This document shows, one piece after another, positions 45,808 through 55,169 of a DNA stretch of 64,000 nt. The position numbers were made by a program, and so were the translations under genes. The stretch spans positions 1 through 64,000 of the forward strand of contig DEMS01000013.1 in the NCBI GenBank assembly GCA_002359315.1, written 5' to 3'. The notes under the pieces are model-generated. The model did no database searches. It saw nothing but the letters and a program-made list of their open reading frames with translations, and was not told the DNA's origin. The stretch comes from Bacteroidetes bacterium UBA2664. Its GTDB lineage: Bacteria; Bacteroidota; Rhodothermia; Balneolales; Balneolaceae. Numbering within the stretch: the stretch's first letter is position 1; each line of letters opens with the position of its first letter.

Positions 45808-46842
45808 ATGCATGCATTTTATCTTATTTTGGGTATTGTCCTTCTTGTCGTAATTGCTTACGACTTTTTCTATACCACGCTTTCCTTCAACGGGGCGGGG
45901 TACCTGTCACGGTTGACGAGCAGGTTCCTCTCGGCCCTTTTCCTTTTTTTAAACAGATATATCCCCCGGCGAAACGCGTTGCGCTACTCCGGGGTAACGC
46001 ATATCCTTTTTCTACTTGGAATGTGGATTGGGCTTCTATGGATCGGATTTTTCCTGCTGCTCGTCAGCGATCCCCGCTCTATAGTAGAAGCAGGCACAGG
46101 ATCTGCCGCAAGCGTTCTTACCAAGCCGTATGTAAGCGGATATACCCTTTCCACCCTGGGAGTAGGTGACTATATATCGGGTTCCGAAGGGTGGCAGATT
46201 ATAATGGCCGCCTTTTCATTTGCCGGCTTTATTTTCATAACTACCGCCATGACTTATCTGATGAGCCTGACCACGGCGGTGATCCACAAAAGAAATCTCA
46301 GCCTTTTTATAGCAAACATGGGAGATACACCTGAAGAAATTCTCATCAATCTGTATTCTTGTGAAGAAGAGCATTTCATAATGTTGCCAGATTTTTCAAT
46401 CAAGCTCAGGGAGATGATCAATAAACATAACCAGAATCACTATGCCCACCCGGCTGTGCATTATTTCTACAGTACGGCAAGGGATGAATCAGTATCCATC
46501 AATTTGGTAAATGTAGATGAAGCAATAACAATTTTGATTCATTATGTTGAACCAAACAGATGGCGGGAACAGGATATTGCACCGCTCAGAGACGCGATTA
46601 CCAAATTTTTGGACACAGCACGCCGTCATTACCATCAAATGCCGGAAGAAATCGATAGGTTTCCGCTGGATATTGAATACCTAAAATCCAGGAATGTTCC
46701 ATTAAAAGAGCATCAAGCCATGTCTTCAAATAGTTATGAAATGAATGAACGCAGAAGTTCATTGCATGGATTGTTACGTAGTAATGGTTGGAGCTGGAAT
46801 GAAGTTTACCAAAAGCAATCGAACAAAAACAATTTTAAATAA
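45808..46842 (+). CDS. Two-pore-domain-type K+ channel-like protein
   Basis: 344 residues. Helices near 1-18, 62-90 and 128-155, with the pore signature TLSTLGVGDY (near 113-122) equivalent to the TVGYGD filter of potassium channels; here GVGDY is a mild variant. The soluble C-terminal half (from ~170) is unrecognised and may gate the channel. The short gap after nuoN suggests co-transcription, linking ion translocation by the complex to K+ or cation flux (inference). Confidence 0.72.
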   Translation: MHAFYLILGIVLLVVIAYDFFYTTLSFNGAGYLSRLTSRFLSALFLFLNRYIPRRNALRYSGVTHILFLLGMWIGLLWIGFFLLLVSDPRSIVEAGTGSAASVLTKPYVSGYTLSTLGVGDYISGSEGWQIIMAAFSFAGFIFITTAMTYLMSLTTAVIHKRNLSLFIANMGDTPEEILINLYSCEEEHFIMLPDFSIKLREMINKHNQNHYAHPAVHYFYSTARDESVSINLVNVDEAITILIHYVEPNRWREQDIAPLRDAITKFLDTARRHYHQMPEEIDRFPLDIEYLKSRNVPLKEHQAMSSNSYEMNERRSSLHGLLRSNGWSWNEVYQKQSNKNNFK

Positions 46843-46855
46843 GCACCTATTCCTC

Positions 46856-47554
46856 ATGCGCATCATTACTTATTTCCTAAGCATTATCCTTTTGGCGGTT
46901 TTGCTTCCGGTCCACCTCCTTCAGGCCCAACAATCTGAGGAAATGCTATTGTTTGAAATTGATGGCAACCGATACAAAAAATGTAACTATAGCAAAGAGG
47001 GAGAATTGGAGTCATACCAAAAGCTAATTGTCGGCTCTATTCAAGAAAACACCAATACCTACCGCCTGCCTGTTGAACTTTATTCATATAATGCTAACGG
47101 TGAACTCCAGGACAGTACCAAAACTCTTTATACTTGTTGGCCGGACGAACAACAAGTGCTTTTGAATGTTTTCCCGTTTACCGACTATGGCAAGGGCAGT
47201 GAAATTAAAGTCAATTTGTTAGATTCGAAAACATTCTACCCGATTTCTCCCGAGCCCGGCTGGGAGATGAAACCTATTGAATTTGCTTTGAATATCGACA
47301 AGGGTTTGGTTGGATTTTTGGGCGGAAAAAGCAAAATTACCATCTACGAACGGCGTGTGGTATCCAACGATACCCTGCAGACCGAGCAGTATCAAATTAA
47401 CTCGGGAGTAGATATTGGTGTGTATGTAATGGGCATTAAGGTGAAAGGATTTGGGTACCGTGTTATTGAAATCATTGACGAGAAACAGGGTATTATATGG
47501 CAAAAATTTACCAGTAAAGATAATGGCAGCTATTTTGTGATACAGCTGATTTGA
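46856..47554 (+). CDS. Secreted hypothetical protein
   Basis: 232 residues with signal peptide MRIITYFLSIILLAVLLPVH ending at AQA-Q. The mature protein is beta-rich and soluble, with no known domain. The ATG at 46856 gives a normal signal peptide; longer in-frame starts overlap the channel gene. Follows that gene by 13 nt. Probably periplasmic. Confidence 0.6.
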   Translation: MRIITYFLSIILLAVLLPVHLLQAQQSEEMLLFEIDGNRYKKCNYSKEGELESYQKLIVGSIQENTNTYRLPVELYSYNANGELQDSTKTLYTCWPDEQQVLLNVFPFTDYGKGSEIKVNLLDSKTFYPISPEPGWEMKPIEFALNIDKGLVGFLGGKSKITIYERRVVSNDTLQTEQYQINSGVDIGVYVMGIKVKGFGYRVIEIIDEKQGIIWQKFTSKDNGSYFVIQLI

Positions 47555-47684
47555 ACGCTTCTTTTATAACGAATAATAGTATCAAAGTTACCATTTTTTC
47601 TAGCCAGAACTACCGATAAAAATCAGTTAGCCTTCTAATTTCATTTTACACTATCAAATCAAATAAAATTTTAAGCTTGTTTGA

Positions 47685-47720
47685 TTTAAGCTTGTTTTAA
47701 GGATAATGGTATTAATATTG
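47685..47720 (+). promoter_or_regulatory. Tandem TTTAAGS box H and -7 element
   Basis: TTTAAGC at 47685-47691 and TTTAAGG at 47696-47702 (11-bp period), then TAATATTG at 47713-47720, a close TAnnTTTG match. A further TTTAAGC half-site at 47670-47676 lies 15 bp upstream. Precedes the porin-like gene. Confidence 0.78.
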
Positions 47721-47825
47721 AGTGGAAACTTGATTTTCAATTGCCATTCGAATCAATGCTTGGAATTAGAATAAAGGAAAGATCAGGAATCTTATAAAAA
47801 ATTTAATAATAACCATCATTAATTT

Positions 47826-49124
47826 ATGGACACTACTATGAAACTCACCATCAAATTAATCACTTTTGTGATTTTTGTATTCTTTTTAAGTGCAGGTACT
47901 GTTTTCGGGCAATTTACCAATGACCTGCAATATTCCAGGTATCAGGATCAGCGCGGACTCAATCAGTTTGAGGCGCCGTTCAAGACAACCGTCAAGTTTG
48001 AGGGTCTTGAAGTACGAATTGGCGCGGCAAATACCCTTCAGTTTCAAGGGCTTCGGCACGATAATGCAGCAGGTTCCCTCTCCGATTTGGAATCGAACTT
48101 TAATCTGGCTACTTCCAACCTGGATCTTGATGTAGCTCTGGCTAATGGTGTGCGTATGCACTTACGCACCTACCTTTCATCGCAAAATCATAATGAAGCA
48201 TATGTAAAAGGTGGTTATCTACAAGTCGATCGACTTGATTTTATTCAGGAAGATTTTCTGGGCGGATTGATGGATAAGCTGCGCTTTAAGGTAGGACATA
48301 TGGAGCTAAACTACGGGGATAACCATTTCAGAAGAACTGACAACGCTCAGGCTATTTTTAACCCGTTCGTCGGAAATTACATAATGGATTCGTTTACAAC
48401 CGAAGTGGCCGGTGAGGTATATTACTACAGTGGGCCAATGTTCGCTATGATTGGTCTTAGCAACGGAAAACTGAACCAAAGTGTTACCGATGCCGCTGGG
48501 AATGGTTTTAAGACCAAACCCTCAGTGTACGGTAAAGTTGGGTTTGACAAGCAAATCAATGACGATCTGCGTCTGCGCCTGACCGGTTCCATCCTCGATA
48601 TAACACAGTCTCCTTCTATTTATCTATACTCTGGCGACCGGGCTGGTACCCGTTACTACAGTGTAATGGACGAAGGTTTCCGCGCAGGTCGTATTGCCCC
48701 CAGCTTCACCCCAGGCTTTGGCCAGCCTTCCGCTCCCGGTGAAATGACTGCATTAATGATCAATCCATTCATCAAATACCAGGGCCTGGAGTTTTACGGA
48801 GTATTTGAAAATACCTCAGGAAAATTGAAAGCAGCACCCAATCGCCGAACTTTTAATCAGTATGGAGCAGAACTGCTCTACCGGTTTGGTGCCGGGGAAG
48901 ATTTCTATATCGGTGGCCGATACAATCTTGTTGACGGTGAAACGGCTAACGGAAATATCGAAATCGACCGCATTAACATTGGCGGTGGCTGGTTCCTTAC
49001 CAAAAACGTGCTGGCAAAGCTGGAGTATATCACTCAGAACTTTGACGGTGAAGGATACTCCGGGACCAAATATGAAAATGGAAAGTTTAAAGGGATAATG
49101 ATCGAGGCCGTTATCAGTTTTTAA
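47826..49124 (+). CDS. Outer-membrane beta-barrel (porin-like) protein
   Basis: 432 residues. Signal peptide (MKLTIKLITFVIFVFFLSAG..., cleaved near VFGQ), then alternating amphipathic strands with aromatic girdles and a C-terminal Phe (AVISF), typical of outer-membrane barrels. No specific porin family was recognised with certainty; LRFKVGHMELNYGDNHFRRTDNA resembles phosphate-selective or carbohydrate porin-like barrels. The ATG at 47838 would give a more standard signal peptide. Under its own box H, ended by a strong hairpin, so a single-gene unit. Confidence 0.7.
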   Translation: MDTTMKLTIKLITFVIFVFFLSAGTVFGQFTNDLQYSRYQDQRGLNQFEAPFKTTVKFEGLEVRIGAANTLQFQGLRHDNAAGSLSDLESNFNLATSNLDLDVALANGVRMHLRTYLSSQNHNEAYVKGGYLQVDRLDFIQEDFLGGLMDKLRFKVGHMELNYGDNHFRRTDNAQAIFNPFVGNYIMDSFTTEVAGEVYYYSGPMFAMIGLSNGKLNQSVTDAAGNGFKTKPSVYGKVGFDKQINDDLRLRLTGSILDITQSPSIYLYSGDRAGTRYYSVMDEGFRAGRIAPSFTPGFGQPSAPGEMTALMINPFIKYQGLEFYGVFENTSGKLKAAPNRRTFNQYGAELLYRFGAGEDFYIGGRYNLVDGETANGNIEIDRINIGGGWFLTKNVLAKLEYITQNFDGEGYSGTKYENGKFKGIMIEAVISF

Positions 49125-49147
49125 AAATAGTTTCTAGTCCCAACCAT

Positions 49148-49176
49148 TTATGGCGCAGTGATAAACTGCGCCATAA
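49148..49176 (+). terminator. Strong hairpin after the porin-like gene
   Basis: Perfect 12-bp stem TTATGGCGCAGT / ACTGCGCCATAA around a 5-nt loop, 23 nt after the stop. U-tract weak (ACTTCACTT). Confidence 0.7.
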
Positions 49177-49351
49177 CTTCACTTAGTTGCAGAGAATATC
49201 TGAATTGACAAATACTCATCAACATCCCAATTTATTTAACTTAACGCGCACTAAATACTATCTTCGCTATTCCCATTTATATTAATTAAATCTTCATTAA
49301 CTCTGCCGTTTTTTTACGTAGCGGGACAATATAAAACTTCATAATTATTGT

Positions 49352-49990
49352 ATGAAAAAAAAATCCCTGCAAACCGAACATACCCGAAAACGCTATAACG
49401 CCACCTCGGTGGTGTATGACCTCATGGAATGGCCAATTGAGAGGATATTGTATAACAAATGGCGCAAACTGCTTTGGAAACAGGTAGAAGGTCCAAACGT
49501 GCTTGAAGTAGGAATAGGTACGGGAAAGAACATACCCTACTACCCAAAAAATGTTCGTGTCACTGGTATCGACTTTTCCCCAAAAATGCTGGACCGGGCA
49601 AAGGCGATACTTTCCAAATATGCAAACGAACGTGTCAGGCTTCAAATAATGGATGCCCAAAATTTGGCCTTTCCTGACAATCACTTTGATAAAGTGGTTG
49701 CCACTTTTGTTTTTTGCTCAGTGCCCAATCCCATATTGGGTTTGAAAGAAGCCCTACGAGTCACAAAACCGGGAGGTAAACTTCACCTGCTGGAACATAT
49801 GCGCTCCGGGAACCGGTTATTAGGTACCGTAATGAACAATATGGATGGCCCCATTCATTATCTGAGCGGTGTTCATATCGCCCGCCATACGGTGGAAAAT
49901 GTTGAAGCCGCCGGATGGAAAATAAAAGAAGTAAAGGAGTTGACCATGGGCGGTATTTTTAAACGGATTGAGGCAATCAAACCCGTTTAA
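49352..49990 (+). CDS. Class I SAM-dependent methyltransferase
   Basis: 212 residues. SAM motif VLEVGIGTGKNIPYY (near 50), GIDFSPKMLDRAK and VTKPGGKLHLLEHM are in the UbiE/PmtA style; a phospholipid or quinone methyltransferase is likely. Ends two nt before the stop of the convergent sensor kinase gene. No box precedes it. Confidence 0.85.
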   Translation: MKKKSLQTEHTRKRYNATSVVYDLMEWPIERILYNKWRKLLWKQVEGPNVLEVGIGTGKNIPYYPKNVRVTGIDFSPKMLDRAKAILSKYANERVRLQIMDAQNLAFPDNHFDKVVATFVFCSVPNPILGLKEALRVTKPGGKLHLLEHMRSGNRLLGTVMNNMDGPIHYLSGVHIARHTVENVEAAGWKIKEVKELTMGGIFKRIEAIKPV

Positions 49991-49992
49991 GT

Positions 49993-51420
49993 TTAGTGTT
50001 CTTTAGCCAAGGGAAGTTCCACTACAAATGTGCTCCCTTTGCCGTGGCCATCGCTGTAAGCCCTTATTTTACCACCGTATAATTCAATGATTGCTTTCAC
50101 CAGCGGAAGTCCCAAGCCGCTTCCGGGCTGATCCTGTACTTCCTGCTGCGTATCACGGTAAAATCGTTCAAACAGGCGGTCCTTGTTATCACCATCAAAC
50201 CCGACACCGGTATCGCTGAGATGAAGCACGGCTTTACTGCTGGATTGTTTAAGCTCCAGATTAATGGAGCCTCCTTCTGGTGTATATTTCAAGGCATTTT
50301 CCAACAGATTATTAATAACCTCCTCGATATAAGCTCCATGCGCCCGAACGTTTAGGTTGGGATCAATCTGTGATTGAAAATGTATCTCTTTTTCTTGAGC
50401 ATTTTCTCTGTATTTGCCTGTCATCACTTCTGTAATGCGACTAAAATTAACGGTATCAGGTTTTGATCGGTGGACAGACTCCACCCTGGAAAGTTGAAGG
50501 AGCAAGTGTACCATTTCACTCATTCGTCTCACTTCCACCAGCATTCGCTGAATCGTTTCCCGGTACTCTTCGTTTGAGCGGGGTTTTCTAAGCATAATTT
50601 CGGCCTCACTTTGCAGGGAAGAGAGGGGGGTCATAAGTTCATGAGAGGCATCAGAAGTAAATCTTTTTTCTCGCTCAAAACCTTGCTGAAGTCGATTGAG
50701 CATAATATTAAAGGTTTCTGCCAGGTCAGTAAGCTCGTCCCGAACCTGATAATTTACAGGTATTCGCTTATCCAGATCAGTGGCTGTAATGGATTTTGCC
50801 GCTTCAATAATAGAGGCCACTGGAGTCAATGCTTTTCTTGACAGCCAGTACCCCCCAAGGATAGAAAAAGCAACGCTTATCGCTATGAGAAAAAACAAAT
50901 ACTGCCTGAACCTGTTTAATTCATCATGGAGGGTCCATTCAAAACCAGTGAGTTCCAGCCAGCCGCTCAGACTTCCGTTGTTGTCTTTTATTGGATAGTA
51001 AAGTGTACGAGCAGGTAATGACTGCCACTCACTGCTGAAAGAATTTCCCTGTGTTTCTTTAGGGATCTGGCGTTTAAGCGGTTCTTCTACTTCAGAAAAG
51101 TTTGGGCTTTTATAAACAAGGTTGCCATTTTGATCGTATAATCGAACATACGTACCATACTCCACACCGCCTCTAAGTGCTTCATTCCTGCTGTACTCTG
51201 TCAAATCAATGGAAAGGGAATCTTCAGCTTGGATATATGGAAGCAGCTGTTCGGCCTCAAACAGCAGGTGACGATCATAATTATGGTGGATCGATTGATG
51301 AAACGTTTCATATAAAAAATATCCAAACAAACTAAGCATCAAGAATAAACTTAACCCATACCATAAAGCCAGCTTCTTTGATATGGAAAGCTCATTATAA
51401 AAAGTAAAGGATGGTTTCAT
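49993..51420 (-). CDS. CusS-like sensor histidine kinase
   Basis: 475 residues. Membrane helices at ~17-36 and ~172-192 enclose a periplasmic sensor of ~135 residues. Then HAMP (from ~195), phosphoacceptor H260 in SDASHELMTPLSSLQ, N-box INNLLENALKYTP and G-boxes DTGVGFDG and GSGLGLPLVKA. Overlaps the response-regulator gene by four nt (ATGA), and both are on the minus strand opposite the copper genes. The family senses periplasmic Cu/Ag; the signal here is inferred from neighbours. Confidence 0.88.
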   Translation of the reverse strand: MKPSFTFYNELSISKKLALWYGLSLFLMLSLFGYFLYETFHQSIHHNYDRHLLFEAEQLLPYIQAEDSLSIDLTEYSRNEALRGGVEYGTYVRLYDQNGNLVYKSPNFSEVEEPLKRQIPKETQGNSFSSEWQSLPARTLYYPIKDNNGSLSGWLELTGFEWTLHDELNRFRQYLFFLIAISVAFSILGGYWLSRKALTPVASIIEAAKSITATDLDKRIPVNYQVRDELTDLAETFNIMLNRLQQGFEREKRFTSDASHELMTPLSSLQSEAEIMLRKPRSNEEYRETIQRMLVEVRRMSEMVHLLLQLSRVESVHRSKPDTVNFSRITEVMTGKYRENAQEKEIHFQSQIDPNLNVRAHGAYIEEVINNLLENALKYTPEGGSINLELKQSSSKAVLHLSDTGVGFDGDNKDRLFERFYRDTQQEVQDQPGSGLGLPLVKAIIELYGGKIRAYSDGHGKGSTFVVELPLAKEH

Positions 51421-52145
51421 GAATCCTTGTGATCTTTAAATAAGTCAATGTTGAACCGGTAGCCTGCTCCCCGTATGGTTTCTATAATCTGATCATTTTT
51501 TCCAAGATTATAATCATCAAGATCCTCAAAAGTGTCGCTCAGTTTTTGGCGTAGTGTTGATATAGTAGCCTCTATTGTGTTATCGGATACATAGTAGGCC
51601 GATCCCCATACTCTCTCTGCAATCTGGGTTTTTGAGAATACGGTTCCCAAATGGGTCATTAGCAACTCAAGCAAAACAAACTCTTTTTGCCTTAAAGTCA
51701 GAGACATTCCACCGATCGTTACCTTATGTTTTCGTGCGTCAACTTCAACGGGCCCAATTGTCACTATTTCGGTATTGGAAATATCGGCAGAGCGCCGGGA
51801 TAATGCTCTAATTCGCGCCAGTAGTTCGTCAAAAGAAAAGGGCTTGCCCATATAATCATCGGCTCCTGCATCAAGGCCAGATACTTTATGATCAAGATCA
51901 ACAAGCGCTGTGAGCATTAATACGGGGAAGTTCCGGTCTTCTTTGCGCCACCGTTCCAAGATCTCTTTTCCATCGCGATTTGGCAGTCTCCAGTCTAAAA
52001 CTACCAAATCGTAATCATTAACCAATCCTTGCAGCTCCGCCTCCTCGCCGTCGTGCTGTACTTCTACAACGTATCCTTCTTCCTCCAAGCCTCTTTTTAG
52101 CGAGTTTGCCAGCTGCTTTTCGTCTTCAACTAATAGTATCCACAT
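51417..52145 (-). CDS. OmpR-family response regulator (CusR-like)
   Basis: 242 residues. Receiver with acidic pair E7/D8, phospho-acceptor D51 in VVLDWRLPN, then a winged-helix output domain (~130-235; RQKEFVLLELLMTHLG, SDNTIEATISTLRQKL, IRGAGYRFNID). Family members bind tandem direct repeats about 11 bp apart, which is what the ten TTTAAGS boxes show. One of them lies just upstream, between this gene and the multicopper oxidase. It is therefore the best candidate regulator of those boxes (inference). Confidence 0.9.
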   Translation of the reverse strand: MWILLVEDEKQLANSLKRGLEEEGYVVEVQHDGEEAELQGLVNDYDLVVLDWRLPNRDGKEILERWRKEDRNFPVLMLTALVDLDHKVSGLDAGADDYMGKPFSFDELLARIRALSRRSADISNTEIVTIGPVEVDARKHKVTIGGMSLTLRQKEFVLLELLMTHLGTVFSKTQIAERVWGSAYYVSDNTIEATISTLRQKLSDTFEDLDDYNLGKNDQIIETIRGAGYRFNIDLFKDHKDS

Positions 52146-52204
52146 ATATCTGAATATTAATAAGGTTTTAAAATTTCAATATAAATTTCATTTAAGAACT
52201 TTGT

Positions 52205-52239
52205 TTTAAGCTTAATTTAAGGTTCCCCATTTATATTAC
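52205..52239 (+). promoter_or_regulatory. Tandem TTTAAGS box I and -7 element
   Basis: TTTAAGC at 52205-52211 and TTTAAGG at 52216-52222 (11-bp period), then TATATTAC at 52232-52239. An extra TTTAAGA half-site is at 52191-52197. Lies between the divergent regulator and oxidase genes and points to the oxidase; leader of about 130 nt. Confidence 0.78.
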
Positions 52240-52378
52240 GCCTTAGTTTAAAGCCTATGAGTTACTTTTCAACTACCTACTTTTTTAAAGTACACTAAAT
52301 GAAGCGTTTTATTTAATTAACTCGCTTTTTGTGCGACTTATGGGCTTGTTCTTTTTAACAAAAAAAGTTTCAAGTTAA

Positions 52379-54184
52379 ATGAGTAAAGATTCGAAAACTA
52401 TATCCCGCCGAAAATTCCTTCGCTATACAGCTTCTTTGGGGGCAGTAGCAGGTATCAGTTCCATTCTTCCTGCTTACGCCTTCAACAATTTTAATATTGA
52501 AAAAGAAGTACTGACTCCTTCAGGCCCTAAAAATACACTTAATCTAACTATTGAATCTATTCCTATTGAAATAGATGGTAAAATATCAAAAGCAATAGGA
52601 ATTAATGGTAAAGTTCCAGGCCCACTAATCCGCTTAAAAGAAGGAGAAGATGTTCTCTTGCGTGTTACAAATAATTTGGATGAAGACACCTCCATTCACT
52701 GGCATGGCATTATTTTACCGTTTCAGATGGATGGCGTTCCCGGAGTAAGTTTTGATGGAATTAAGCCCGGAGAGACTTTTGAATACAAATATCCTGTTAA
52801 ACAGAATGGAACGTATTGGTATCACAGCCATTCAAAATTACAGGAACAACTGGGTCATTATGGACCAATGATTATTGATCCGGCTGATGAAGACCCGGTT
52901 GAATTTGACCGTGAATACCCCGTCATACTTTCTGACTGGACGTTTGAAAGTCCTTATAAAGTACTTAGTAAGCTTAAAAAAGCTGAAGGTTACTATAACT
53001 ACCAACAACGGGATTTAGGCGAATTCTTCCAAGATGTAAAAAACGATGGTTTTGGAGATGCAATGAGGAATTACCTTTCATTCGCTAAAATGAGAATGAG
53101 TGCTACCGATCTCGCCGATATTACCGGGGCTACCTATACTTATCTAATAAACGGGATGGGGCCGGATTCAAATTGGAATGCCTTATTCAACAAAAATGAA
53201 AAAGTTCGACTACGATTTATAAATGCTTCTGCCGGCTCCATGTTTGATGTGCGCATTCCCGGACTTAAGATGACCGTTGTACAAGCTGACGGGCAAAATG
53301 TTGAGCCCACCCCCGTGGATGAATTCCGTATCGGCATCGCTGAAACTTATGATGTGATCGTTGAACCCAATGAAGAAAAACCATTTACTATCTTTGCTGA
53401 ATCGTTGGATCGCAGTGGTTATGCCCGAGGCACCCTGGCTCCCTGCGAAGGTATGGAAGCCCCGGTGCCTGAGCTCCGTCCACGCCCCGAACGCAGCATG
53501 AAAGACATGGGAATGAAAATGGACATGGCCGGTATGGAAATGGATGGTAACATGAACACGAAAGGCATGGGCCATGATGGACACGGGGGTATGAAGATGG
53601 ATCACAGTGGCATGTCGATGACCAACAAAGCAGCTGAACCTGTTAAACACGGCCCGGACCACCATGGTATTGGTGCCGCGGCCATAGCCAACTACCAGTT
53701 TGACCGACTGGATGAACCTGGCATCGGGCTTGGCAAGGATGGGCGAAAAGTGCTAGTATATAGAGATCTTAAAAGTCTTGAACCAAATATTGATAAACGC
53801 CAGCCTGAGCGAGAAGTAGAATTACATCTGACCGGAAACATGGAGCGCTACATGTGGTCGTTTGATGGAAAAGAATTCCATCAAGTTGATGGGCCTATTG
53901 ATTTCAAACACAATGAACGACTCCGTTTAACATTGGTCAACGATACAATGATGGAACATCCGATTCACTTACATGGAATGTGGATGGAACTGGAAAATGG
54001 AAATGGTAACTATAATCCGAGAAAACACACGCTATTAGTACAACCAGCTCAAAGAATTTCAGCTTTGGTAACTCCACGCGATAAAGGGCGTTGGGCCTTC
54101 CACTGCCACATTCTGTATCACATGGAAATGGGAATGTTTAGGGTGGTTCAGGTAAGTGATGAGGATGGGGGTATCTACGGATGA
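52379..54184 (+). CDS. Multicopper oxidase, CopA type
   Basis: 601 residues. Tat signal with RRKFLR (10-15). Copper motifs HWHG (~107), WYHSH (~147), HPIHLHG (~526) and HCHILYHMEMGM (~574) give the full type 1/2/3 set. A Met/His-rich insert (~375-420: MKMDMAGMEMDG..., MKMDHSGMSM) is typical of copper-resistance oxidases that oxidise Cu(I) in the periplasm. Overlaps the next gene by four nt. Called PcoA/CopA in plasmid systems; distinct from the CopA ATPase here. Confidence 0.94.
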   Translation: MSKDSKTISRRKFLRYTASLGAVAGISSILPAYAFNNFNIEKEVLTPSGPKNTLNLTIESIPIEIDGKISKAIGINGKVPGPLIRLKEGEDVLLRVTNNLDEDTSIHWHGIILPFQMDGVPGVSFDGIKPGETFEYKYPVKQNGTYWYHSHSKLQEQLGHYGPMIIDPADEDPVEFDREYPVILSDWTFESPYKVLSKLKKAEGYYNYQQRDLGEFFQDVKNDGFGDAMRNYLSFAKMRMSATDLADITGATYTYLINGMGPDSNWNALFNKNEKVRLRFINASAGSMFDVRIPGLKMTVVQADGQNVEPTPVDEFRIGIAETYDVIVEPNEEKPFTIFAESLDRSGYARGTLAPCEGMEAPVPELRPRPERSMKDMGMKMDMAGMEMDGNMNTKGMGHDGHGGMKMDHSGMSMTNKAAEPVKHGPDHHGIGAAAIANYQFDRLDEPGIGLGKDGRKVLVYRDLKSLEPNIDKRQPEREVELHLTGNMERYMWSFDGKEFHQVDGPIDFKHNERLRLTLVNDTMMEHPIHLHGMWMELENGNGNYNPRKHTLLVQPAQRISALVTPRDKGRWAFHCHILYHMEMGMFRVVQVSDEDGGIYG

Positions 54185-54993
54185 AAATAGTAACAAGAAT
54201 CAAAGTAGAATTATTATTACCTCTTATGAATTTAAATATTAAAAAAATTAGACCAACATTAGCACTTTTTATGTTTTCACTATTATTGGGAACAAATTCG
54301 GTAATTGCCCAAAAAGCCCCTCCATTTAGCAATAAAATTATGCCGGATAATAAAACCTACTTCTTTTTTCAAGCTGATCGCTTTGAATATTATTCAATTG
54401 GGAATCCAAGTCCGATTGTGTGGGATGTCCAGGGTTATCTCGGCACAGACATCAACAAATTTTGGTTTAAGGCTGAAGGTGAAGCGCTGACCTCTGAACA
54501 AGAAGGAGAAATGGAATTCCAAGGTTTATATAGCCGTGCCATAACCTCCTATTTCGACTTTCAGGCCGGTTTAAGATATGACCTTGCCTATAACTCTATC
54601 GAAAATAATACCCGAGGATTTGCCGTTGTTGGAATTCAGGGCCTTGCCCCCTATTTATTCGAAGTGGATGGAAGTCTTCAACTTAGTGAAGATGGAGATG
54701 TATCAGCAACTTTCGAGGGGGAACTTGACTTGCTTGTTACGCAAAGGTTGATTGCTCAACCTCGTTTTGCCACTAATTTGGCCTTACAGGAAGTTGAAGA
54801 ATGGGGTGTTGGTTCTGGTATTAATAACGTTCAGCTTGGCTTCAGACTCAGGTATGAGATCCGACGTGAATTTGCCCCTTATTTGGGAATATCATGGAAT
54901 CGGAAACTTGGCCAAACAGCTGACTTTACTCGTTTGGAAGGCGGCGAGATTAGTACCCTGGGGATCGTGGGGGGCATAAGGATGTGGTTTTAA
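54181..54993 (+). CDS. Copper resistance protein B-like outer-membrane protein
   Basis: 270 residues. Probable signal region ends near VIAQ; the true start may be the Met at 54226 (MNLNIKKIRPTLAL). The mature part, with FFFQADRFEYY, LRYDLAYNS, GIQGLAPYLFEVDGSL and closing TLGIVGGIRMWF, follows the CopB/PcoB barrel. The usual Met-rich N-terminal extension is missing. Partner of the oxidase in periplasmic or outer-membrane copper handling. Confidence 0.88.
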   Translation: MKIVTRIKVELLLPLMNLNIKKIRPTLALFMFSLLLGTNSVIAQKAPPFSNKIMPDNKTYFFFQADRFEYYSIGNPSPIVWDVQGYLGTDINKFWFKAEGEALTSEQEGEMEFQGLYSRAITSYFDFQAGLRYDLAYNSIENNTRGFAVVGIQGLAPYLFEVDGSLQLSEDGDVSATFEGELDLLVTQRLIAQPRFATNLALQEVEEWGVGSGINNVQLGFRLRYEIRREFAPYLGISWNRKLGQTADFTRLEGGEISTLGIVGGIRMWF

Positions 54994-55169
54994 TACATCA
55001 TATTCAATAAGATAAAACTGGGTTTCAGCTTGTTTAGAAAATATCGAGGGCAATTAATCCCAATCCCTAACATTTTTTTCAGATTCCCCTACATGCGTCA
55101 ATTTTTAAAAGGATATTTCTTATAAGTAATATTACATAATCACAAGAAGGATAAAAACAAAGGATTGAT

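Noticed and set aside
55023..55040. Box-like TTTCAGC...TTTAGAA before the DUF2231 gene
   Set aside because: Period is 10 rather than 11 bp, the second half-site is poor and no suitable -7 element follows.
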